Shown here piece after piece: positions 57,370-64,000 of a DNA stretch of 64,000 bases. Where the stretch lies: NCBI GenBank assembly GCA_001949185.1, contig BDGG01000001.1, forward strand, positions 6,245,353 to 6,309,352, in the 5' to 3' direction. The notes beneath the pieces are model-generated. The model saw only the letters and a list, made by a program, of their open reading frames with translations, had not been told where the DNA came from and did no database searches. Origin of the DNA: Ramazzottius varieornatus. Lineage: Eukaryota; Tardigrada; Eutardigrada; Parachela; Ramazzottiidae. The position numbers were made by a program, and so were the translations under genes. How positions within the stretch are numbered: position 1 is the stretch's first letter; every line of letters starts with the position of its first letter.

Positions 57370-59019
57370 ATGCTGCTGGAGACCCTTTACGACTGGACAT
57401 CAGACATGGTCTACCTCAAGCTTACAGCATTTCTCTCCTTTCTGGCCATTGCATTTTCCTACTTCTATGTTCCAGTACCCGATGACATGCCGGAGGAAGA
57501 CCAGCGTGCTATGCGTAAGTTGTACGCTTTCCAGCAAACCGGCAAGATTGTGGTAAGTTCCCATATTATGAGCAGGATTCCCTGTGGACCTAACCTCAGT
57601 TCCGTATCGGTATTTGAAGTGGTTCAGCATCCGATGGGTTTCAACCAGGGCGCTAGATTTCAAATCTTATCCGTGTCTGGTGTTTGTGCAGGCCAAAGTT
57701 GGCGCAGTACTCGGTGTAGATAGCACTATCAACATCACGAGGCGCTTTCGCAATTTGATGACATCGTCAATCAAACAAGATTCTTTCGAAGTGGAAACCA
57801 GATTTGGTCAGACCATGGACGGAGTTTCCGTCACGATCCACAAGAAAAACCCCTGGGATGAGAAGAAGGAAGGTTTGAGACCGGCCTTGGTCTACATCCA
57901 TGGTGGCGGCTGGGTCTACGAATTTCCTGGTAAGCAACCAAAGCCACAAAAAAACGAGGCCAGGTTCTCCAATGTCTCGGTTCTGATATCTCTTTCCCTG
58001 ATTAGCAAATTACAGCTTGGGTGAACTTTCAAATATGCATGCTGTCTGCAGAAGGCAGTTAAGTCTTTATCGTCTGGTCCATGTACTTTCAGAGACAAAG
58101 TAACGTACACGAGGTACTGGGTCTGTTGGCATCTGATGATGAAGCAGATACCATTAAGCTCAAAGTCTGCAGAATCAATAGTATCAAAAATTTACGGGGT
58201 TCATTTGCAGAGCTGTACGCCTTGATGGAAAGGTATTTCGCTCATCATCTCAACATTATCGTGGTCTCCATCAACTACCGCTTGGCTCCCGAGCATCCAT
58301 ACCCAGCTGCCATCGAAGACTGCACGAAAGCCATCAAATACTTGCACACGCACGCCACAGAATACGGTGTGGACCCGGGGAGAATCTCCCTGGCAGGTGA
58401 TTCCGGTGGCGGTAACCTTGCTGCAGCTCTTGCCCTAAAGCTTCGTGATGAGGGAGCCGCTTTCCTCCAACGACAGATCCTCATCTCCCCTGCTACCCAG
58501 TTCGCTTCATTCCGCACAAGTTCCTACTTGGCCAACAACCGCTACGCTGTGCTGTCCAGGTTCAGTTGCCAGCGCTACTGGCTACTGTACATGAACGCCA
58601 GCCTGGCATACGTCAATGAGCTGGAAGCCAATGAGCATGTATCGTCCAAGGTTGCTCAAAGTAATGCATGGTCATTCCTGCAAAAGTATCAAGACTTCCC
58701 GCAGAGTAAGGTAAAGGTCGATGAGAAGGTGTCGAAGGTGCTGGAGAAGAAACTCCTGGATCCGTATCTGTGTCCGTTGATGGCCGAGACGATGAAAGGT
58801 CTTCCACCGACTCTAGTCTTAATTTCTGAGTATGACGTATTAAAGGATGATGCCTTGGCTTACGTTGATCGACTCAAGGCGGATGGTGTCGAGACCGCAG
58901 TTTCAGTGACAAATGGTTATCACGGAATTTACTGTAGCTTCAATGGTACAAAGAGCGGCATGCAAATGATGATGGCAATTTTTCATTACTTGCGACCTCT
59001 TTATGCGGCTCAGAAATGA
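57370..59019 (+). CDS. HSL/AADAC-type serine esterase 3
   Basis: Exons 57370-57552, 57692-57929 and 58211-59019 join in phases 0 and 1, about 409 aa (an in-frame ATG at 57286 would add 28 residues). N-terminal signal-anchor (LKLTAFLSFLAIAFSYFYV). Oxyanion YIHGGGWVYEFP at the end of exon 2; INYRLAPEHPYPAAIEDC; nucleophile motif GDSGGG; acid in SEYDVLKDDAL; His in TNGYHGIYC. All catalytic residues are kept. Same exon plan as the tandem pair 24 kb upstream, so it is a dispersed duplicate. Between exon 2 and exon 3 the frame at 58081-58210 is also open but would break the HGGGW-to-core join, so it is read as intron. Confidence 0.87.
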
Positions 59020-59142
59020 AAGTTTTATACAGTTCACCAAATTCATTGCGGGTTGAGATGTTTGATGACTGTTGCACTGCCAAGTGAAAACAACTCCACA
59101 AATTGGAGACACAAGGATTACGTATCAGGACGGTTAAAACGC

Positions 59143-60212
59143 TCACTGGCGACCAAGTTGAGTGGTAACGGCTGCCGGAGGAAGTTGAATGTTGGTGGGA
59201 GGAGACGGTACTAGCTGGCTCGGTGCGAAAGGGGGCAGTGGAGACACGAAACCTTGGCTCCGCTTTGCTTGACTTTCCTGCATCGAAGCAAAATGCAGGA
59301 AGACTTGTTCCAGCGTGGTTTGACTAAAGCTGTGCTCCTCCAGTCCCAGAGTCTGTTTCACTATTCAACAGAGACAACGAGTTCAGCAAACTTCCGACAA
59401 CAACCCGAGGATTTACTCACATTTGTCAAGGTCGGCGAAGGTAGCACCCAGAGAGGAAATCTGGTCTCTCCCAATGGTAAAAACCATTGTGTTGTGTTGT
59501 TGTTCGGTACAGTTAGCCTTTGGGAACATCTTCAGTACTTCGGCTTTGGCTTTCTGGTGGGCGATCTCAGTTGCAGTGGGAACCGCCGGTATAGCGGGAG
59601 CTGACATCACACCCTGGTTGACAGAAGTTTGTGCTGGAAAAGTGGGATCTCGAGGGGGTACTACTGATGGCGGAACGCTAAGACGTATCTCAAGGACGTA
59701 GCCCGAACCGTATTTATCTTTGAGATGCTGCGAGGAACCGATACAGTGCATTGTGCCATTGACGATTATGCAGATGCGGTCGCACAGAGCGTCAGCTTCC
59801 TCCATGGAGTGTGTCGTCAAAACGGCGCTGGGATCGCCACCAAAGTTCTGTGTGATGATGTCTCACAGGAACCGCTTGCTTTGTGGGTCCATTCCGGTGG
59901 ATGGCTCATCGAGAAGGACGAGGGGTGCGCTTCCCATCAGGCTGATCATGAAAGTCAGCTACAAAGCAAAGGTGCTTTTGAAGCTTTATCAAGATTGAAC
60001 AATCAGAAACCGCCAAGTCGCCCTCGCACCTTTCGCTTGGTACCTCCACTCGAAGCCGACGCTTTCTTTAGGAAGTGCTCTCTTATGGAAAGACCATTGA
60101 CGAAACTATAAAGTGTCAAAGTCTTCGGAAACAGTCCATCAGAAATGGCATAGCCAGTGGTCAGTACGATACATACGTCAGTTACAACCTGTTCACCCCA
60201 AGTCTCTACCAC
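59143..60212 (-). pseudogene. ABCA-type transporter, C-terminal nucleotide-binding fragment
   Basis: ABCA proteins move lipids using ATP. Exons about 60030-60212, 59421-59958 and 59143-59360 join in phases 0 and 1. They give a Q-loop-like region (TTGYAISDGLFPK), the ABC signature SGGTKRK, Walker [15 protein letters not shown]-loop TTHSMEEADAL, and the ABCA tail SFSQTTLEQVFLHFA, ending LGRQ. An in-frame TGA (59863-59865) follows DPQSKRFL, where the family has Trp (TGG). No Walker A, second NBD or TM domains are found upstream. So it is a truncated piece with one nonsense change, though splice sites are kept. Confidence 0.78.
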
Positions 60213-60900
60213 CTACACCCTCACCGGGCCAACGTGCTACGATAAAGCTCCGGTGGAGCAGATTCTATGTCAGCATTGATTCTTTGCGTAGTCACAGGGG
60301 GTGACTGATTTTCTGACTTCACCCAGTAGGACTGCAGAATAAAGAACCACGGGAGCTGTTGTGTTTCATCATCAGCTAGACGTGCAAAACAGTACTGTTT
60401 AGATCACAACAAATAGTGTTCGAGGTAAATTCAAGTCCCTTCCGCACAAAGCTGCGCGTACTGCGCCACGCTTGACTGACTGAGAACAAAACTGCATGCA
60501 CTATTATATCATACACCTCGTGGGCAGACGCACCACGTTGCGCGGCTCCACGCAGGTGGGCTATGACGTCGCGCCCTACATCACTCATACGTTCGTTCTT
60601 TACTTCATAAACAATTCCCCTCTCAATCAATATCTGCAGAGAGACTTTTCAAAGAGAGACAAATGTCCGAAGACTTAAGCCTCGCAGACCAGAAAGATCA
60701 AACGGTTAAAACGGTAGTTCTGTGGGCTGACTGACTGGCCAATCACGTGCGTCGGTCCAGTGGAGCGCGATCCGCAGCGGCAGTTTAGTATACGTGTATT
60801 CGGCCTAGCCATGAGCATAGCACTCGTCTGTCACTGAGAAGGAGCTGGTCCTGCACCGGTTATGGTTTTACCGTACCCTCCAGCAGCAGAAATCGGAAAT
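60213..60900. other. Intergenic, no gene recognised
   Basis: No exon of the upstream ABCA half was found here. Ends at the Harbinger left terminus. Confidence 0.45.
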
Positions 60901-61202
60901 TACACAGGTTAAGCTGCCAGCTCCGGTTGCGACTCCGGCTGCTGTTAAGGCTTAGCTCCGCCCCTTTTGTGACGTTTAACCGGAATTGCCTTCCGGAACC
61001 ACGGTTATTTTCGAGAAATACGCGTAGTGGAAATACGGTTAATTTAGCATGGTGCAGCAACATGGCCGTCTGATTAATCAAACGCGCGGCCCTTCAAATT
61101 TAAATTTTATTTCCAGCCATTTTCTCTATTACTTAGCTTCTTCTTGAATTACTGCTCGCTTTTTCAAGATTCTTGTTTAAATGGTGGCCTGATAGGTCAA
61201 GG

Positions 61203-62104
61203 ATGGACGAGAATGGATTATGTGGGAGTGTAGCGTCTCCTGGATCATCAGTAAGCGGGGGAAAGAAGTGGAGGCAAAGGCTACTCGATTCCACTGGGAC
61301 GAAGAGAGTCAAGTTCGTCTCTTGAAACAATACAGAACGACCATGGAGATATTCGAAGGAACTGAAACGGGAATGTATAATGAGATCTTCAAGTCCCTGC
61401 TGTCTGCCGGAATGAAGCTTAGGACTGCGCGTGCTGTTCAAGAGAAGACCAAAGCAATTGTTAGTGAATTTAAAGCGTCTAACCGTATGGAAGAATGGAA
61501 GTCTGGTGATCCTGGTTACTTGTCGACATTATCGAATACATAAACGATCACGAAGTCAAGCGCTACTGTAAGCTGTCCAAGAAAAAGAGCTTGGAAGAAG
61601 AGAAGCAAGCCCGGAAAGACCAGAAGTTCAAAGACGCAGCAACTTTCAGCAAACGGAAGCGTCGAAGTGCGCAGGACCATGAACTGACGCCTGATCCATT
61701 GGATCGTAAGTAGTGTTCTTTTCGAGATCAAGGTGTACGCTTTCTCTTGAGAATTTGAAATCGTTTTCCCTAGTATCCTAACCATCATACTTTGTTTTGC
61801 AGTAGACAGAGACAACGACGCTCTCAATACGCCAAAACGAGAGCGAACAAGCTACAATCATATGTTGAAATCGTTCCTGGAAAGTTCTACGGAGGTGAAA
61901 AATAAAGAGCTGCAGATCAAGGAGGAACTCCTGGCAGTCGAACGTACCCGCGAAGCAAGACTGTCTGAAGAGAGCAAGATGAAGTATGAATTGGAACAGA
62001 AACGGATTGAAGCTGACCAGATAAAGATGGTGAACGACCGGAAACGAGAGGAGCTTTTCGCTAACGTCATGCTAGAAGCTCTCCGAACTTTGAAGAAAGA
62101 TTGA
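61203..62104 (+). pseudogene. Harbinger Myb/SANT-like accessory protein, frameshifted
   Basis: Adaptor protein that in this class escorts the transposase to the nucleus and to DNA. It starts MDENGLCGSVASPGSSVSGG, then needs a shift near 61265 to reach the trihelix/Myb-like region (TRFHWDEESQVRLLKQYRTT, MYNEIFKSLLSAGMK). A second shift near 61520 is needed to continue (LVDIIEYINDHEVKRYCKLS). An intron (about 61690-61801, GTAAGT..TTGCAG) leads into a charged coiled coil (LQIKEELLAVERTREARLSE) ending ALRTLKKD*. Two frameshifts make it non-functional as read. Confidence 0.72.
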
Positions 62105-62203
62105 TATACTGTTTGAAATGTTAAAAAAACGTTTCCAGAATTAATTTTATTACATTTACTTTGAAATGAAGTATCGCAAAGTAGTCAAAAACCGTTATTG
62201 AAT

Positions 62204-63292
62204 TCAATCCAGTCTGTTTTTCAAGTACTGCTCTAAAGACGGAGGAGCTATCCCAAAAAAATCAGAAACTTTACCACCATGACCAAGACAGACTCTACAA
62301 TTAGTTAGCAGCGTACCAACTGTGTACAGAGAGCCTACGGGCTGCAGAAGAACCTTCAGGTTTTTCTCAAAATCTAGAAATGCAAATTGCTGAACCACTT
62401 CGCCGAAACCCCATTCCACGGCAATCCGGACGCCCGCCATAGCTACGTTGAAGTCTTTCTGCTCATCTGACAGAGCAAGCGCTCCATTGCGGAATGGACC
62501 TTCGAGGTATTCGGAAATAGGGTATGCAGGATCCCCATAGATACGATAGATCGTCCCGATTTCGTTCATTTTCGTCGTCAAAAGCTTTATCAAGCCGCTT
62601 TCAGCCAGCATACCAGAATCATGACGTCGTCCAGGCCAAGGTCCATCGAGGTTCACTACCAGACCGTTAGGTGCCATCACTGACTGAAACTTGAGGCCAT
62701 GCAGTCGATAATGGCCACTGTAGATGGTTCTTTGATCCTCCTTCGGACGACAGCATGGACGAAACGTCCCGTCTATGAAGCCCTATATATTGCGAAGTGG
62801 TGCGCCTTTCCGCCTGACTGCTCTGCAAAACAAAGCGATATCTTTTGCTGTAAGCCAACACAAATCTAGAGACATAAGTAGATGTCCAAAGGTAGCATCC
62901 ACGTGTCCAACAATCCAACTGAACGCCATCGATAATTCGGGCTTGCTCCGACGGTAAATCAGGCTCAGAGTCGTGTATCGACTTGGATAGCTTAGTCGGC
63001 CCAAAAGAATGCACAAGATTTCCGTCCCGCCGAAACGTGATCTGTTTTCCAGAATGACAGACTCAGGGATGTCGAGGGCTTCCCGTAAGCGAGGAATATT
63101 TTCTCGCGTGAAGCGGAACCAGTCCCAAATATCTGAGTCTGAAATCACATCCAAGTCGAAAGGAATCTTTAACGGTCTTTCCACCTTTGGCAGTGACAAC
63201 ATAAGGACAGTCTCCTCATAAGACAACAGACCCGACATCAGTAACAAGCAAGACGTTTTCTTATCCATTCCGTATGGAGTAAGCTCAGACAA
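62204..63292 (-). pseudogene. Harbinger transposase (HARBI1/DDE_Tnp_4 type), one stop
   Basis: About 360 codons in one frame. N-terminal part: WDWFRFTRENIPRLREALDI, GGTEILCILLGRLSYPSRY. Then a TAG at 62783-62785, read in place of the usual Trp of N-W-GFIDGT. The catalytic core follows in the same frame: GFIDGTFRPCCRPKEDQRTI (first Asp), APNGLVVNLDGPWPGRRHDS (second Asp), IYGDPAYP, and VEWGFGEVVQQFAFLDF (Glu). The C-terminus PPSLEQYLKNRLD ends in TGA. The first ATG is not clear; a short 5' exon is possible since a TTCTGTAG acceptor precedes the frame. Only one nonsense change separates it from an intact frame. Confidence 0.85.
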
Positions 63293-63471
63293 AATCTACA
63301 GAAACATATTTCTTCCAGCAAGAAACGAAAGAAATTCGCGCAATTTGAACCGTAGCGGAAAGTTTGAGTGTGCAACAGCTTAACCCGCAAGAAAAAGTTC
63401 GCTTACGACTCCGACTCCCGCTGTATCAGCAGTCGGAAAGTGAACCGGAGTGGTGCAGCTTAAACTGTGTA

Positions 63472-64000
63472 TTGAGCTACTGTGGTCCATGTCTTTTACC
63501 TCATAGTCAGCCAGTGAGTCAAAAAATGGCAGATGCCAACGTTAACAGTAACTGTCAGCTTACTCGGAAAAACCTGTTCCAGATACATGGCGGCAAGTCG
63601 GAAAACTATGATGTCAATTATCAGGGAAAGTACGGATGATCCAAGCGCATAGCCAGATTCTGGAAGAGTGTCAAATCCGGTGCCGACACCAAGTAAGTCA
63701 GCGTAAGTCAGCGTAGACCTCTGCAATGACTCCAATACGTCACAAACCGAATTTTAACATGAGCATCCAGGGCAAGTTGCGAATCACCCTGAACTCACAT
63801 GAAGTAATACGCCACAACCAGTACAGACCAAACCGGACTTCGGTTATGTGCTGTACAAAGGTCCCTTCTTTTCGTGCCGTTCCGTATTCCCAGTTGTCTT
63901 AGAAAACTTTCTGAAATTTGACATGGCGAAAGGCCGTGAACGCTCGAAAAATACTGGAATGGTTCAGGCAGTATGTACTACCGTAAGCCGTCGTACTCCT
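63472..64000. other. No gene seen at the window end
   Basis: Short open frames only and a duplicated GTAAGTCAGC word near 63690. Any gene here would extend beyond the window. Confidence 0.4.

Larger units (their letters stand above)
60901..63471. mobile_element. PIF/Harbinger DNA transposon, about 2.6 kb
   Basis: The left end TACACAGGTTAAGCTGCCAG and the complement of the right end (TACACAGTTTAAGCTGCACC) match, continuing CTCCGGTT...GACT(C/G)(C/G)GCTGCTG. Inside are the two genes typical of the class in convergent orientation: a Myb/SANT-like adaptor (+) and a DDE transposase (-), with 3' ends 100 bp apart. Exact target duplication is uncertain (TTA left, TAT right, if ends are at CACAG). 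Confidence 0.8.

Noticed and set aside
1-64000. CRISPR arrays, bacterial operons, rRNA genes, tRNA genes
   Set aside because: None seen. The introns and gene families are animal, and no regular spacer-repeat array or rRNA-like block occurs. tRNAs were only looked for by eye.

Overview
This window is animal nuclear DNA. Genes are split by short introns (mostly 50-250 bp, GT..AG), poly(A) signals are present, and the families are metazoan: a TRPA channel, an adhesion GPCR, an NPY/NPF-type neuropeptide and an ABCA transporter. Compact genes, about 45-48% GC by eye and the mix of families fit a small ecdysozoan. A tardigrade is my best guess, but that is inference. There is one 50-N assembly gap (26442-26491). 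Most genes below were assembled by joining exons whose reading phases match; exon edges are good to about 1 nt where an open frame anchors them.

Layout. 1-5.8 kb is mostly repeats: two TA-flanked MITEs, a hAT-like element built of CGATAT motifs, and an 8-bp satellite. Then come a complete DDX56/Dbp9-type helicase (5833-8615, +), a four-TM membrane protein (10279-11315, +), a Tigger/pogo-like element with a transposase remnant (12040-12602), a possible unlisted gene end (13302-13763, +), a TRPA channel (14080-18754, -), a complete small adhesion GPCR with one cadherin repeat (19327-22452, -) and a novel secreted protein (23758-24902, +). A 220-bp-arm inverted repeat surrounds the assembly gap.

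27.6-34.5 kb holds a candidate secreted peptide precursor (-), a damaged F-box gene (28511-29639), two tandem hormone-sensitive-lipase/AADAC-type esterases (30107-31681 and 31994-33608, +) and an NPF/NPY-like neuropeptide gene (34094-34460, -) ending in RPRY-GR. 36.5-48.5 kb is gene-poor: an MFSD6-like pseudogene, MITEs, a fold-back element, and ANF-receptor-like ligand-binding fragments.

49.2-64 kb holds an unrecognised three-exon gene (-), a type I membrane protein (54503-56519, +), a third esterase with the same intron plan (57370-59019, +), the C-terminal end of a broken ABCA transporter (-), and a PIF/Harbinger transposon (60901-63471) with both of its usual genes, each lightly damaged.

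I see no operon-like system. The main themes are a family of TA-inserting MITEs with CACG-type ends, a three-member esterase family with a fixed exon plan, and several recently broken genes lying beside intact ones. The clearest single biological find is the NPF/NPY-type gene with an RPRY-amide end.
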